Of a stretch of DNA of 64,000 bases, positions 1 through 13,402 are shown one piece after another. A program made the position numbers and the translations under genes. Location of the stretch: positions 473,034 through 537,033 of the forward strand of contig JAAOMT010000697.1 of assembly GCA_016748015.1 (NCBI GenBank), in the 5' to 3' direction. The stretch's first letter is position 1. The number at the start of each line of letters is the position of its first letter. The notes under the pieces were generated by a model, which saw only the letters and a program-made list of their open reading frames with translations, was not told where the DNA came from and ran no database searches. Origin of the DNA: Geosiphon pyriformis. Taxonomy: Eukaryota; Glomeromycota; Glomeromycetes; Archaeosporales; Geosiphonaceae.

Positions 1-383
1 TTGATTTGGAAATTAATGGCTTGAGATGAGGAATGCACGAGCGAAGTCCTTCTTGAGCTAATCCATTTCGAATAGTTTGTATAGAAATAGATTTGTTGGT
101 ATCTTTAATAAAATTCAATCATATTTGAGAAAGAGTTTGGTGGCGGGTTTCTTTATTCTCCATTATTGAATATTTGAATTGTTCACGTGCGCATTTGTCA
201 AGAATTTGTGGTTGGCCCGTTCGTTTTTTAGGAAGTTTTTTTAGCTCGTATGACTTCCATACACGTATTACAGAAGAACGTGAACATCCAATAGTCGTGT
301 ATCTCACTGTTTGTATGTCCTAACTTTATTGCTGAAATAATCCCTCCTTTTTGGTATTCAGAAAGTTCTTTTCCAAGACACAT
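1..383 (-). pseudogene. Tc1-family transposase, N-terminal part, broken
   Basis: Transposase cuts and pastes the element by binding its terminal repeats. Reading starts at ATG 383-381 (MCLGKELSEYQKGGI), and the first helix region reaches about residue 30. The frame then shifts near position 290 into TIGCSRSSVIRVWKSYE, the second helix-turn-helix, followed by a basic linker with GQP at about 205-215. A TGA at about 119-121 interrupts the frame where a Trp or Arg is likely. Beyond it the protein continues with SISIQTIRNGLAQEGLRS, typical of the second DNA-binding subdomain of Tc1 transposases. One frameshift and one stop make it inactive. The catalytic domain would lie beyond position 1. Confidence 0.75.
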
Positions 384-574
384 TTGATGCGGTAAATTTT
401 TTCACGACAAGAATGTTTGATATTTTATATATACGCGTATGATCCACTGTTGTGTTTTACAAGGACACGATTTATATTGATTTGTAGATTATAACTATAA
501 GTAATTATAAAAAAAATTATGGCTTAAATTGGTAATGGTATTACTATATATTGCCTTTTTTATATATTATATTA

Positions 575-602
575 AGTGTCCAATACTTTTTATACCCCCC
601 TG
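575..602. repeat. Tc1 terminal inverted repeat (outer end)
   Basis: A run of six C followed by TG marks the transposon tip on the plus strand, with TA just outside. The partner repeat is beyond the window, so the repeat length is only a guess. Confidence 0.6.
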
Positions 603-604
603 TA

Positions 605-949
605 TATTATATACAAAACCAACCAAAATTTAGGTGGCCTTCTTATAATCTTCAAATATCTGCACAGCTTCATCATACTAACTCTCTAGCACAAAGTTTT
701 TGTAGATAAGAACATACAAGTCAACATCTAATGAACATGAAAAAAAAAATTCCACAATAATGAAAAAAGATATATAAGATTTTACCAGAGACTTTTAAAT
801 TGCAATTTGCTTAAGCAAAATTTTTTTACAGAAATCAAACTCTACAGCACACATAAATACAGAATCAGAAAACTCAATCTTTCTATACTGTAAACACAAA
901 ATGCTTGGATATTTCTTATTATAAAGTCTCTTTTTAATAGTAACTGGCA
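605..949. other. intergenic, no gene seen
   Basis: The stretch is A-rich and slightly less degenerate than the DNA to its right, with scattered C and G. No reading frame, repeat-family match or RNA gene could be recognised. It may be old host intergenic sequence between two insertions. Confidence 0.5.
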
Positions 950-1409
950 ATAGTAATTAGTATTTTGTTAACAGTTATAATCAAAAATTATTGTTCTAGT
1001 GTTATTAAATAATTATTATAAATACTAAAAATATTAATATAATAATAATATAAGTTTTAATATAATAATCTTAAATTTATTAATTAATAAATAAAATAGA
1101 AGTTTTTATTTAATAGTTTAATTAATTTTTAATTGTTAATAAAAGTAAAAATAATTAAACTAATTTTAAAGTAAGTTTATTTATTGTTTTGTTTTTTTTA
1201 TGTTTTTTTAATTTTTATTATTTTTGCTATATATATATATATTTTTATAATTTTTTTGAATTATTACTAAAATTTTTGATATTTTTGTCAATATTTTTGC
1301 AAGTCCTAAAATTTTTATTGGTATTTTTAATATTATATGTTTTAATAATTTTTTACTTTGCTATTGGTTATTTATACTATTATTTTTGTGTTTTTTTATA
1401 TAAATAACA
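950..1409 (-). repeat. LTR family A relic (5'-half, truncated)
   Basis: The order of landmarks matches the better-preserved family A LTRs at 47308-48198 and 49469-50373. These are a segment like ATTGTTCTAGTG near 993, a TATATATATA block near 1230 followed by T-rich sequence, a CTATTGGTTATTT segment near 1360, and the terminus TATAAATAACA ending at 1409 (family end: TATGAGTAACA). About half of the LTR is missing on the left. It separates LINE copy 1 from the unrelated DNA before 950. Confidence 0.55.
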
Positions 1410-3126
1410 ACAAAATATATTAAAAATTAAACAAGTCTAACATTTTTTTTGCTATTAGTGTATTTATTAATAATATAATTTAAATAAACAATAGTTAAAT
1501 TATATCTCAGTATATTTTAGACATTGTAAATAAATTTTTTAAATCAATAATATCTTAATTAATAATAATAAAACAATAACTATTCTAATTAATCATAAAG
1601 TAATAAGTTTTTTTTTGTTAATTAGTGATTTGCTAATTTTAGTTGTTAAAAAAAATAATCTTATAAATATTTGGGTATTTTTCTATTAACAAAAAATTTG
1701 TCAAAGCTTAACTTTATAAAAGCTTATTTAGACATTAAACTTTTTATTGACAAAGTATTAAAAAAAATTATTTTTAAAAATTAATTTTTGTATTTGATCT
1801 TAATAATACTTTATTTTATTATTAGTTATAAAATTCAGTTTAGTTTTATTTTTAATAGTGTGTATAATAAGTAAGACATTCTAATTTGTAAAAGCTTAAA
1901 ATTAAAATTTGGTTTGTTTTTGGATTTTTTAAGTAATCCAATCTATAATTTTTTTTATATGACATAAAAACGTTTAAACAAGTACAGACTAAATACAAGT
2001 TAGCTTTTGTGTTAGATTTTTTTAATATTTATAATATTCTAAATTAGTTATTTAATTATAAATCTTTTGACTTACAAGTTTTGATTTGGTGTTTTTATTA
2101 TTTTTTGTGATTTCTAGTTTTTTTCAAGATTAATTTAACAAACAATTTTTTGGTTAATGTAATTTATATTTTTTGTAATTATAACTTATTATTAGTTAAC
2201 TTTCTATATTTGATATTTCAATTTTGAAATAAAATTTTAATATTAATAATTTTGAGTAGTTTAGTTTTTTTCAAGATGTTTTGCTTACTTAAATAGTTTG
2301 AAATTGCTTTTGTTAAACAGTTATATAATAAAAAAGGAGTATTTTTAACTAAAAAATTTTTAGACATTAAAAAAAATTGAATTTTTAAGACTTTGTTTTT
2401 AATTGGTTTATGTTAACTATTTGGTTTTTTAAATAACTTGGCTACTTATTATAATAAATTTTTTTTGGTTATTAGTTCTTAGTCTTTGAATATTTTAAAT
2501 TTATATAAGTTTAATTTAGTTTGTGATTAATTAATCAATATTAATATGAATTGTTTTTTTATTTTTACTAATGGCTTTTTGAGCAATCTGAATATTATTA
2601 ATGTGTTGACTAATATTACAGCTTTTTGAAAATCTAAATCTAGATTTAAATATTAAGATGTTTAGATTAGTTTTTTCTATAATAATCAAGCTATAGACTA
2701 TTGTGCTAATTTTAATATATGTTTTTTTTTATGTATAATCAAAATAATTTCTAATAGCCAGATGGCTTTAAATATATATTGTTTAGAATTAGTATTAATT
2801 TTGTTAGATTTTATAATTGTTGTTGAATTAAGTAGTAATATATTGTAAATATTAACAAGAAAAAAATTTAAGTATTAATTAACATAAAGTTAAAAGTTAT
2901 TTTGACATTTTAAACAATAAAAGACTTAATATTCTGACTAATGCTATTTTATTCTTGAATATAATACTTTTGGCTTATATGTGAGAACAATTTATTAAGA
3001 TTAGAAGTAAAATTGTTTTTAAGAATACAAAGTGTTTTGTCTGTAGAATTTTTCAAATAATTTATTATGCCTATTAAAAGTCAAATTTGGTGTTAGAGTT
3101 TTAAATAGTAATCTGCTTAAAGATAT
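1410..3126 (+). pseudogene. LINE copy 1: RT C-terminal part to RNase H, heavily decayed
   Basis: The region aligns in order with the well-preserved LINE at 60070-61750. The RT catalytic box lies at about 1448-1470, where the intact copy has FVDD and this one reads FINN. The segment matching IISYRMQFSLVPV follows at about 1825-1860. The RNase H part begins at about 2550 (FTNG for YTDG), with a decayed counterpart of SDSQAALDAC at about 2752 and of the HKVKSHSG segment at about 2880-2920. Stops occur every few codons. The copy stops abruptly at 3126, where the Ty3 element begins, and resumes at about 14340. It cannot encode protein; identity is from alignment, not from an open frame. Confidence 0.75.
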
Positions 3127-4106
3127 TGTTATGAATAAACTTAATAGAGTAATATTGTAATTTTTAATGCTTGTAATTTGATAATAAAAGCCAATTGAGT
3201 ATTAATATAATAGTTTTTTTTTGATTAAATCAGTTATTAGTTTTTGAAAAAATTTTTGTTTAAAATTATATTTATCGAGTTTTTTTTTGTTATAAAACAC
3301 AGAATTTTGGTTTTTTTAATTGTACTGTACTTATTGTATTTTTTTCCAAGTTAGTAAGTATAATTATTAAGATTTGATGTTATTTTTTTGTCTTTTTAGT
3401 AAGCCAATAAGATAAAATTAATATTTAAACTTAGAAATAACTTCTTTTTTTACTAAGTTATTATAAAGTTTATTCTTAAACAATTAATTTTTAATATTGT
3501 TATTCCACAAAAAAAAATCAAGATAAAAGAAAAAAAAAATTATTATTATTAATTATCATAATTAAAAGTAATTGATTTAAGTTGTTAAGATTTTAAAATA
3601 ACTTATATTAATAGTATCTGGCCAAAAATAAAAATAAAAAAGACAATTAATTTAATTTTAACACTCAAACTCTAAAGATTATTTATGTGTAAATTGAATA
3701 ATAAGATTTTATTAAATTAGTTTACAAATTTATAAGATAAAGTTAATTTAAACTATGGTTTTAATATAAAAAAAATGATTCTTGTTTTTTTTTTATTTTT
3801 TATTTATTAAAACTATTTATTTTTATACATATTTTTTGGTTTTACAAGATTATTTTTAATTGCTTATTATTACTGGTTATTGTTTGCTATTACTATTATT
3901 GTTTTGTTTTTTATGCTATAATTAGTTATTTTATATTATAACTAGTTATTTTGTGCTATTTCATATTATTGTGTATTATTTTGTATTATTTTGAGTTATT
4001 TTATATTATCTTGTATTATTTTGTATTATCATATTTTTTTTATGTTATTATATATTAATTACGTTTTTTTAATAATTTTGAATTGGTTTTTCTATTCGAA
4101 TAATAA
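3127..4106 (-). repeat. LTR family B (3' LTR of the nested element)
   Basis: It starts TGTTATGAATAAAC and ends CGAATAATA. A second copy of the same length (985 bp) lies at 53394-54378, starting TATTATAAATAAAC and ending CGAATAACA. Shared landmarks are a TTTGATAATAAAAGCC-like segment 50 bp in, TACTAAGTTATTATAAA near 3458, and a series of TTTTGTATTATT-like repeats at 3940-4030. The left flank (LINE copy 1, ending AAAGATA) continues in the intact LINE as AAAGATTTGCAC, which supports the boundary. Confidence 0.75.
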
Positions 4107-5079
4107 TATTTTTTTGAAAATTTTTTTTTTAATATAATGTTTAATTTTTATGTTAAGTATTGCTTTTTGTAGTTTTTAAACTAAAATTTGTTATTTATTT
4201 TATGTTGTTAACTGTAATAAACTTTAATAAATTGTCTAATAGTATAGTTAAACAGTATTTAAATACTGAATATAGTCAATATATTACCTTATAATATAGT
4301 ATTAAATTGTTTTTTTTGACAAATTTTTTTACTTGTTTGAGAGCCTTTTTATTGAATATTTGTTTGTTAATATTTAAGTATAGTGTTTATAAATTTAGTT
4401 TTTTGCCAATTTTAAAAAACTATTATATTAATAGAAGTTTTTTTTTCATGTTTTAAAGATTTTAGAGATTTACTTTTTTATGTTTAATTTTATGGCTAAA
4501 TTGTTCAAAACTTTTTTAATTTTCTTAAATATTTAAGTACAGTATTTTTTTTTCTCTTAATTGTTTATAAAAATAAAAATATTCAGTTCTAGTTAAACTC
4601 TTATTTACTCTTTTTTGCTTGTATTTCTGTATTATATTTCTTTTTTATTAATTGTAATTTCTATTAATATTGTAAATTGTTTAATTGTTTCAAATAGTTG
4701 TTGTAAAAATATTAAGATTTTGTTTAAAAAATCTATGTTAAAAATAGTATTAATTTTTTTTTTATTTTTTTAATATTTATAAATCTATTTTATGTGATTT
4801 AAATTCTTGTACATAGATTGTGTTTGATAATAATAATTGGTTTTAAATTTTGTAATATATTTTCAAGTCTAATTAATAAAATTTGTATTTCTAGTTAAGA
4901 TATTAATAACAATAATTTTTGAAATTGTGTAATAAAGTTTTAGACAATTTTTATGTATGGTTTTTTTTAAAATCTTGTTTTCCAATCATAATTTGTAAGC
5001 TTTGTTGCTTAAAATTTTATGTATGTAAAATAATCTATTTTACTTTGGATCAAATTTTTTACTCTACTGTTTTTTAACT

Positions 5080-5795
5080 TTGATATAATATAATAATATT
5101 TGATCTTCAATTTTAAATTTAACTTGTTGGTCTAATAAGCAATTGTTATGTCTTTTTTTTGTTATTTTTAAGAATTATTAATATTATTAACTGCTGTTTT
5201 ATAATTGTTTTCTAATGTTTATATGAGCTAATATATTTTTTAATACAAAATAGCTTTAAAGTTTTCTTTAATAATTGTTTTTGTTAAGAAGAAAAGTATT
5301 TTTAATTCAATAAATAGTGTGGTCTTTTTTCTATAAATTAATTTGAATAATATAAACTAAGTAGTATTTTGCTTTAATATTTTATATGTAAATAATATTA
5401 AAAATATAAATAAGTCTTATTCTTGTGTATTTTTATAGCTTATTTTTATTAGTGTTTTATATAAAGTTTAATTAAATTATTCTGCCAATTTGTTTATTTA
5501 AAAATAATATAAAGATAACAAAAACTGTTTTATTTCAAATTGTTGGCTTAATTCTGTTAAAATATTATTAATAAAATGTGTTTTTTAATTAGATAATAAT
5601 TTTTTTGGGCATTTATGTTTGCAAATTAGATTTTGGTATATAAACTCAGTTACTGTTTTGGTATTTACAACTGGAATTGTTTAAGTTTTTGGCTATTTTA
5701 TAAGATAGTTTACAGCTACTACAATATATAGATTTTTTTATATAGTAATTAAAAAAAATTCAACCAAATCAATTTAATTCTATTAAATAAATTTT
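5080..5795 (-). pseudogene. Ty3/gypsy integrase relic
   Basis: Read on the minus strand from about 5790, the frame gives IDLVEFF, then NLYIVVAVNYLIK, stop, PKT, stop, TIPVVNTKTVTEFIYQN and LICKHKCPKK. This matches the integrase core of Ty3/gypsy elements around its first catalytic Asp (the YIVVAVDYLTKW-type motif), with that Asp read here as Asn. Further along, near 5100-5140, KFKIEDQILLYYI resembles the C-terminal segment in which an FxIGDxVLLY motif is usual. Several in-frame stops make it dead. The family assignment is confident because motif order and spacing both agree. Confidence 0.75.
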
Positions 5796-6845
5796 TAATT
5801 AAAATAAATTAAAAAACGGATTTTTTTATTCTTTTTTAATCAAAACAACAGATAAAAACCATAGACTTAATAATTTTTTTTATTAAACTATTGTTTAATA
5901 TTTACTGTATTTCTTATTTAATTAAATTATCTTTATCTAAAATAACTTAATAGACTTGTTATTTAATAAGTTTAATATTTTTAGTGTTGATTTTATGTTT
6001 TACAATTTTAGTGTATCTGAATTTATTTTTATTGGCAAAAATATTAACTTATTGGTTTAAAAAAACTTTGAATTATATTTGCTAAAGAGTACTTAAATTT
6101 TCTAAGTTGAGTTTATTAATTTTTTTGTAGTAAATAGATAGCTTTTTTTTAGCATGTTTTATACTTAAGATATAATATTACAGAATAAAAACAGTTGGAT
6201 AAAGTCAAAAATAAATTGCAGCTTTTTAAGATTTTAAATGTTTGTGATAATAAAACCAATAAAATTTTTTTTTAAAATTTCAATAATATTTTTCATAAAA
6301 TTGTAGATAAGAATTTTGAATACTTTATTCTACTTTTATTATGTATTGTTAATATAATAAGATTAAAATTATTATATTAGTATAGATAAGTTTTACTTTG
6401 TAATTGGTGTTTTTCATAAAATTAATTTGTAATTTTTTTTTTCTACTAAATTTAAATCTTTGGATTTTTTGAGCAATAAGACTTGATTTTTTTTGTATTG
6501 TTATAAGAATTAGTTAAAATTTTTTTAAAAAAGATAAAAAATAGCTTGTGTAATTTTTTTTGGAATTTAATTATATAGAATTTATTGAAATTGTTTTAAA
6601 GCATTACAATTATATTTTTTTTAATATTAATTTTTTTGTTTGCAAGACTAAATTAAAATACAATTTGGATTATAGTATTAATAAAAATTTTTAAAGCTAA
6701 TTTATGATCTATTTTTATAAAAAACTGGAGTATTATAACTACAGAAAATTGTATAAAATACCTTAAATTGAATTTAGCATTATTTTAGTTTTAATTTCTT
6801 AGAAAAATTAAGATAGATAAAATACTGTTTTATTTCAGTAGTCAT

Positions 6846-8620
6846 TGTTACTTATAGAAATTAAGAATTATAATAATAGATAAAATAGCCAATCAGAAAT
6901 AGGTGTAGTAAAATAAAAAATTCTGGAATTTTCTTGAGAAATTGCAAAATTTCCAGAAATCTTGTATAACATAAATTATATATATATAATAAGAATAGTA
7001 AAAACAGAAAAAAGTAATTCCAAGAAAATTTAATAAAGTTCAAGATTCTAAGATCTTTTTTTCAAAAGATAGTTTTCTATAACTTGAAATAGAAATACAT
7101 TAATATCAATAAAATATATAATTATTATCCAATTTATGCTATTGTTGCTTGATTAAGAATATTAATCACTTTTACTGTTATACTTAGAAAAGAGAAAAAT
7201 AATACATAATCAAAAAAGAGAAAAACACATGATTATAAATTAGCCAATTAGAATAGAAAAAGAGAAAAAAGGATTTTTCAGAAAATCCAAGATATTTCAG
7301 AAAAGTTGAGAATTTTTCAGAAAATCCTGGATGTTTCAAGAAATCAAAGATTTTGTAAAAAATCTAGCAAAAAAAAAAATTTCTTGTGTAAAGAGAATTA
7401 TGTATATATAGCAGTAGTATTAGAAGCTAGAAAATAAGGCAATTAGACTCAGAGTTAATAGAACTTTTAAAGTTAATTAGACTCACAGGTTATAATTATT
7501 AAATACTTCTCTTTTCAAGAATAGTTGCTATCAACTAAAATAAAATTATATCAATAAAATATCCCTTCAATTCTTCAAATCTATGTTATTATTTATTATT
7601 TAATCTGCTGGCACAATAGCTCTTGATTATGACTATTGACAAAACACTTATTTTTTATTTTATTTTCTTTATTTTTTTATTTTTTTTTATTTTTTTTATT
7701 TTTTTTTATTTTGTTGTTTACTAAATTGATTAAACAGATTAGGTACTAAGTTACTGACATCAGAATATAGCATTGGTAAAAGACCCAAAAATAAGAATAG
7801 ACACTCAAATTTGAGGATAGCTTATTAAGAGATTGCTGGCCACTATGCTGAGAAAAAAATTGATGAAATTGTAATTCTAAGAAGTAATAAACAAAACAAG
7901 CACACCAATTTGAGAGTTGAGAAAACACTAGAAATCTCACCAAAGGATACATTTACTAAATCTCTGTTCATTATACAAAAGACTCAACCAAAACCTTCAG
8001 ATCACCAAAACTTTTAGATAACTAAAACCTTCAGATATAAAAATCTTCAGAAACCAAAATTTTCAGAAATTACCAACAACATCAAGCAAATTAAACACCA
8101 AGTTATAGGTTTGTTATTTGATTTGAAATTCCAAATAATCATCTGTAACACCACACTATTAACACTCTATGTTAATAAAATCTAACATTTAATTATATTG
8201 GACTAATAGTTCTTAATTATGACTATTAATAGAATATTATTTTCTTATTTTCTTTTCTTATTTTTTTTATTCTTCAGTATTTTTTTTTATTTTGTTTCTT
8301 TGTTGTTTACTAATTAATTAAAGAAATTAAACATTAAGTAATTTGACATTAAAGATAATTTAATAAAAAACCTAGGAATAAGAGTAAAAATTTAAAGATA
8401 GCTTATTAGAAAAACACAACTGCCAAAATAAATCAGCCATTACACTGAAAAAAAAAATTCACAGAAGAAATTATTAATTAAATTTCTGTCCATTATACAA
8501 AAAACTCAATTAAAATCTTTAAATTCCAAAATTTTCAGATATTACTAACATCTTCAGTTATTAAGCACTAAGTTATGAGTTTGTTATTTCTTTTAACATT
8601 CCAAATAATTATCTATAACA
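6846..8620 (+). repeat. LTR family A, interrupted by a second LTR
   Basis: The outer LTR begins TGTTACTTATAG at 6846 and is readable to 7175, ending in a segment like ATCACTTTTAC. It resumes at 8151 with CCACACTATTAACACTC and ends ATCTATAACA at 8620. Joined, the two parts give about 800 bp and follow the reference LTR at 40794-41643, where AATCCACTTTCCACTATC is continuous. No primer-binding site follows 8620, so it is a solo LTR. Confidence 0.65.
7176..8150 (+). repeat. LTR family A, inner copy nested in an older family A LTR
   Basis: It starts TGTTATACTTAGAAA and ends ATCATCTGTAACA (reference LTR: TGTTACTCATAGAAA and ATCCCCTGTAACA). Inside are the TATGTATATATAGCAGTAG TATA segment at about 7400, a CAATAGCTCTTGATTATGAC segment near 7613, and the AGAATTGCCGGCCACC counterpart near 7830. 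The flanks TTAC and CCAC could be a 4-bp target duplication altered by C-to-T changes. Confidence 0.65.
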
Positions 8621-11600
8621 TTATATTTAACTTTTAAAATATTATGTTTTTTGTTGTTAATACATACTTTTTTTTGAGTTCTTTAAGTTTAAAAATGAAG
8701 TAGAGTGTTTATAGAGGTAAATTAAACAAGAAATTATATTTATTACAATATTAAAAATAATATAAAATTAAATAATAATTATATAATTTGGTATTGAAAT
8801 TAATTAGTTTTTGTTTTTGTTTTTTTTGTATAAAAACAAGCTTTTAGTAATGTTTTTAGAACACTTTAAAATTGTTAATAAACAAGTTATCTATTTTTTT
8901 AATTATTACTGGATTATTTTTAATAATATATATTTTTATAACAGTAGTTTTTTCCTATTTTATTGTGACTATTTTTTAGATTTATTTTTATTATAAAAAT
9001 ATAAGTCTAGTTAATTGATTGTTTATAAACAGCATTGAAAGAAGTTTTTTATAAGTTTAATTATTGATAAAAATAATATATTAATAAAATTTATTATATG
9101 TTTTTTTTATTAAAAAATATTATTTTATAGTTTTTTATCTGGTAAAATTTTGTCATATGTAAGACATAATATGTTGTTTTATTTATCTTGTTATTTTAAT
9201 TACTTAAATTGTTTTAATACACAAAAATGACAATAATATTTGGTAATAGTTAACTATACTTTATTGTTTCTTACATATATATTTATTGAAAATAATTTTT
9301 TTTCATAATTAACACAAATTAATTTTAAAAGTTAATATGATTAATTTTTTTAATTTAGAAATAAATAGACTAAAATTAATACTGGTGGCTCTTTATTAGC
9401 TTTTTTTTTATCTTTTTTTTATATAAGTGGTAGTAATAGCTTTATTTTAAAATTGTTAGTTCAAAAAACTTAATAAGTTTTTAAGATTAATTATAAGATG
9501 GTTTTTTTGAATTTTATTAGTAATTGTTTTAAAACTGCTGTTTAAAATAGTTATATATGGCTGGTATTCTGATATATTGTTTATTAAAGATAATTTGAAG
9601 TTTTTATATGTTTTAGTTAAACATAATATTGGTTTAGTTAGCTATTATTTCTTATAAAACTTGATACTAGATGGTTTCTATAACAAAAACTTTTATAGAA
9701 ATCTTAATTTTATTGATTTTAAAAAAAAAATAATTAATCTGTTTTATTAATGTTTTGATATTTTTATTTGCAGTAATTATTCTAAAAATATTAATATAAT
9801 CTATTTGGTAACTTAATTAATTATAAATTGTTTTATAATTATGTTATTAACTAATTTATTGTTAAATATTAACTTAATATTTATTGGTTTTATTTTAATA
9901 TTTGTGTAAATTGTTGTAATTGATCTATCCTAATTAATAATAGCTTTATTAAAAAAATTAGAAGTGTTTAAAGTATTAATATTAAATAGAAATATTAACT
10001 GCAAAAGTTTTATTTTCAATAATAGTAACTTGAAAAATTATTTTAGTGATGGCCATTATTATCCAATAGAAATTAACAAAAATCAAAAATAATAATATTA
10101 TAATATATTAATCAATTATTAAATAATAGTATAAATAATACAGATTAATAAATAAAATTAAAAAACATAATATGTACACAATAGTATACAAAATATATAC
10201 AAATATATCTAATTTAATGTAATTATAAACAAATAAGCCAAGAGGTATTTACAGTTAAATAGAAGACTTAATAGCTTAACAATTACTTATTAATTAGTTA
10301 GAATAAGCACAATTATATATAACTTAAAATATGTATATATACAATAGCTTTTTAATTAAAAAAAAACAGACAGAGAAAAAATAATAAAAAACAAAAAGAA
10401 GTTAATTAAACAAAAAAATGAAAATGAATAAAAAGTGAAAAAATTAGATTATAATTCTAAAAAAAGCTGAAAAATATGTCTTTTAAACTTTGTATTATAA
10501 TATTTATTAATACTAAAATCAATAAAATTAAAAATTTTCCTCCTTTATAATTTGGTCTCTTATAAATAATTTAAAAAGCCACTACTTTTTTCTATTATTA
10601 TCTTTTTATTGATAAAAACAACAGTAGAAATATTTAATATATCAATAAAAACATGAACAAAATTCAAGCTTAACAAAATTAAAAACATATTAAAAAGATA
10701 TTAATTACATAAAATCACCTAAAAATTACTTGTAATAATATCTTGATCAAAATTAACAGTTAACTTAAAAATTTAGAATAAGCTTTCCATATTTTTGGAA
10801 AATAATCTTTGATCAAAATTATTTTATAAATACTAATTTTTTTGAATTCTATTTTTATTTTTTAATCTTCTTAAATTTATTAAAAATAGGATACTACTTT
10901 ATTATAAGCAAAAAATACAGACATTTGATATCAGTATAAAATAAAAAAAGTATCTTTGTGGGAGTCTCAAAGAAAGACACAATTAGAAGTATAGAAATAT
11001 AATAAGAATTCTCCTTAGAAAACTAGCATAACAGTAATTACTAACAACAATTTTAATAGAAACATTATATTACACACCAAATTTAATAACAAAGATACTT
11101 ATTAGAGAAAATTATTTAATATCTGTTATAAAGTTAGAAAAAACTTATCAAGTTAATCTTCAAATTCTTAAATAAGAAAAATAATAATAATTTATTAAAT
11201 GAGAATTTAACATAAATTAAAATCAATGTTAATTGAGACTAATATATTTATTTTTATATCAAAATTATATAATTTTTTATATTATTACTTGATCTAAAAA
11301 GCCATAGAAATTAATTATAATATAACCACTAAGAAAAAAATAATTCATAATATTATGTTGTTAAAAAAAAATTGGTAATATTAATTATATCTTTTTTTTT
11401 AAAAATATAATATTATCAAAATTCTAAGTTTTGATAAGATCAAGATATAAAGCTTGATTGAAATATTTTGCTAATAGTGCTTGTAATAGTAGGCAGTTTT
11501 AAGTTTTAAAATAGTTTAAAAGTTAACTGTATTAAATTTTTAGCCATATTTCTTTATCTTTAATTATAGTTAATAACTTAAAACCTAAAGTTATTATATT

Positions 11601-11770
11601 GTAGAACCTAATAGTATGGCTAAAATAAGACTGCAATTTGAGAATTTGAATAGTAATGAGATAATTGTAATGCATATTACAGCTGCTAATACTAAAATAA
11701 AAAATATTAGCTTCTAATTAATTAGAGATATTATGGTTGTTAGTATCAATTCTTTTAATTTTGGTTAAAT
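8621..11770. other. AT-rich interior of the nested element, not resolved
   Basis: About 3.1 kb between the nested LTRs and the gag zinc knuckle. T exceeds A on the plus strand from 8621 to about 10080 and after 11400, as expected for the minus-strand Ty3 sense; A exceeds T from 10080 to 11230. No RT catalytic box, protease site or LINE motif could be read on either strand. By position it should hold the protease, RT and RNase H genes of family B, possibly with another insertion in the A-rich part. Confidence 0.4.
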
Positions 11771-13402
11771 ATTTTTTATAACAGTTTTACACAATATGTT
11801 TAGGTTTTTAACAGTAGTAATAATTACAAAAATCTTGTTTTCAGAGTTGTTATTATTATTGGTGTTTTTGCTATTATTGGTATTTTGAATTGCTAATATT
11901 TTGTCTATATTATAGTAATTAATAAGTTTTTAAACTTTTGGCAAAAAATTCTTTAATTTTTTGAATTAATTTTTTACTTAATTAAATAAGTTTTACATTA
12001 TGTTTGAGATTTTATTTATAGTTAAATTGATAATTTGAGTGTGAATTGCTTTTTATTCTGCTAATTTAAAATTATAAGCAAATATTACTGTCTTTTATAA
12101 GTTGTTAAGATCTTAAGATCTAATAAATTAAAAATTTCTGTTTCTTAATTTTTTAATAAACTAATTTAGGATTTGGTCAAAAATATAATAGTTCTGTTTA
12201 ATAGCTTAAATTTAACAAAAAATTTGATTAAATCAGCCAAAATAAAGTAATTGCTTTATAGTCTTTTATTTTATAACACTAAATTGATTTTGTAGTTAAA
12301 TTAAAGTATTAAAGTTACAAAAATACTATAAAAAAGCAAGTTTAAAGATGATAAAGTCAGTTAGCTTTTAATTAAAAAAGTCTGTAGTTTTAATCAAAAA
12401 AAATAGAGCTTAAATTATTCTAGTCTTGTTTTAGTTGTTGGCTATAATTGTTTTTTTGGCTTTATAATCTATATATATGTATTTTTTTTTACCAAAAAAA
12501 TTTTTCAGTCTAGCAATATTTCTATAAGTTATGATTAAAATAATAAAAAGTTGTTTATTTGTTAATAAAAATGATATTAAAAAAAATATGTTTAGTTGTT
12601 TATTTGAAATTGTAACTAGTTGTTTTTCTTTGTTGGTTGCTATAATAAATTGAAATAGTAATATTCTTCTTAAAAGAGTAGTTGTTAATTCAGTTAATGA
12701 TTTTAATGTTTATTGTTTTCAAAAAAATGTATTTTAGAAAACAGTATTTGTTGTTAAAATAAGATTTTCAAATAATGTTTTGTATTTTTTTAATAATTTA
12801 GTTCAGAAATTTTTATTAAGGTCCTAAAAATAAAGATTTCTGTAAGTTTTTAAAGTTTTTGGCTGTAAATTGTTTGATTAATTTAATAGAATTCTGTTTT
12901 TTGAAATTTAATAATAAGATAATATTGTTAATAAAAAAAACTTTGACTTTTTGCTTGTTGTAAATTGAAGTTTTTTTGTATAAATAACTGTTAAATATTG
13001 CTTTTTGTATCTAATTCAGATTCTTTAAAAAAAATTTTGTGTTGTAATTTTTTTTAAGTTGTAAATAACAATTTTACATGTATTTTTCAATTTTTTTGTC
13101 AATAAGAAAAAAAGTTTTTATAATTGCTTTTTTAATGATTAAAGTTAAGTATAATAACAAGTTTTAATAAATTTGTTTTCTGAATTTTCTAGTATTTGCT
13201 ATTTTACTTAGATAATAATTAACTTTGGTATGTATATAGTAAAAACAATTATTTTTAACTGTAATTGTTTTTTCTGAGATTTTTAAGTCTTCTTAAAAAT
13301 ATTAGTATAATGTTTTTTAAAAAATAAGTAATTTTTTTAACTGTTTTAATAATTACTATTTTGTGAGTTTTTTGGGTACTTTGTTTTTGTAGATTTTTTA
13401 AC
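11771..13402 (-). pseudogene. Ty3 family B gag relic with decayed zinc knuckle
   Basis: On the minus strand at about 11830-11777 the frame reads YYC, stop, KPKHIV, stop, NC. The spacing C-x4-H-x4-C is kept, and the sequence fits a retroviral-type CCHC knuckle of the CGKPGHIARDC kind with Gly-to-Lys and Trp/Arg-to-stop changes. Upstream on the minus strand, at 12.1-11.9 kb, a decayed segment is rich in Asn, Lys and Gln, as gag linkers usually are. The start and the capsid part could not be read. Gag would package the element RNA. Confidence 0.5.

Larger units (their letters stand above)
1..604 (-). mobile_element. Tc1/mariner transposon, 5' end only (cut by window edge)
   Basis: The element reads leftwards and runs off the window. 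Its outer end is at 602, where the minus strand begins CAGGGGGGTATAAAAAGTAT and continues TGGACA. A TA dinucleotide at 603-604 fits the TA target duplication of Tc1 elements. About 190 bp of AT-rich leader separates this end from the transposase reading frame at 383. The opposite end and the catalytic DDE part lie outside the window, so the element type rests on the transposase N-terminus and the terminal sequence. Confidence 0.8.

Noticed and set aside
1189-1407. 72-codon Phe/Leu/Tyr-rich frame
   Set aside because: It coincides with the decayed end of a family A LTR and reflects T-rich sequence.
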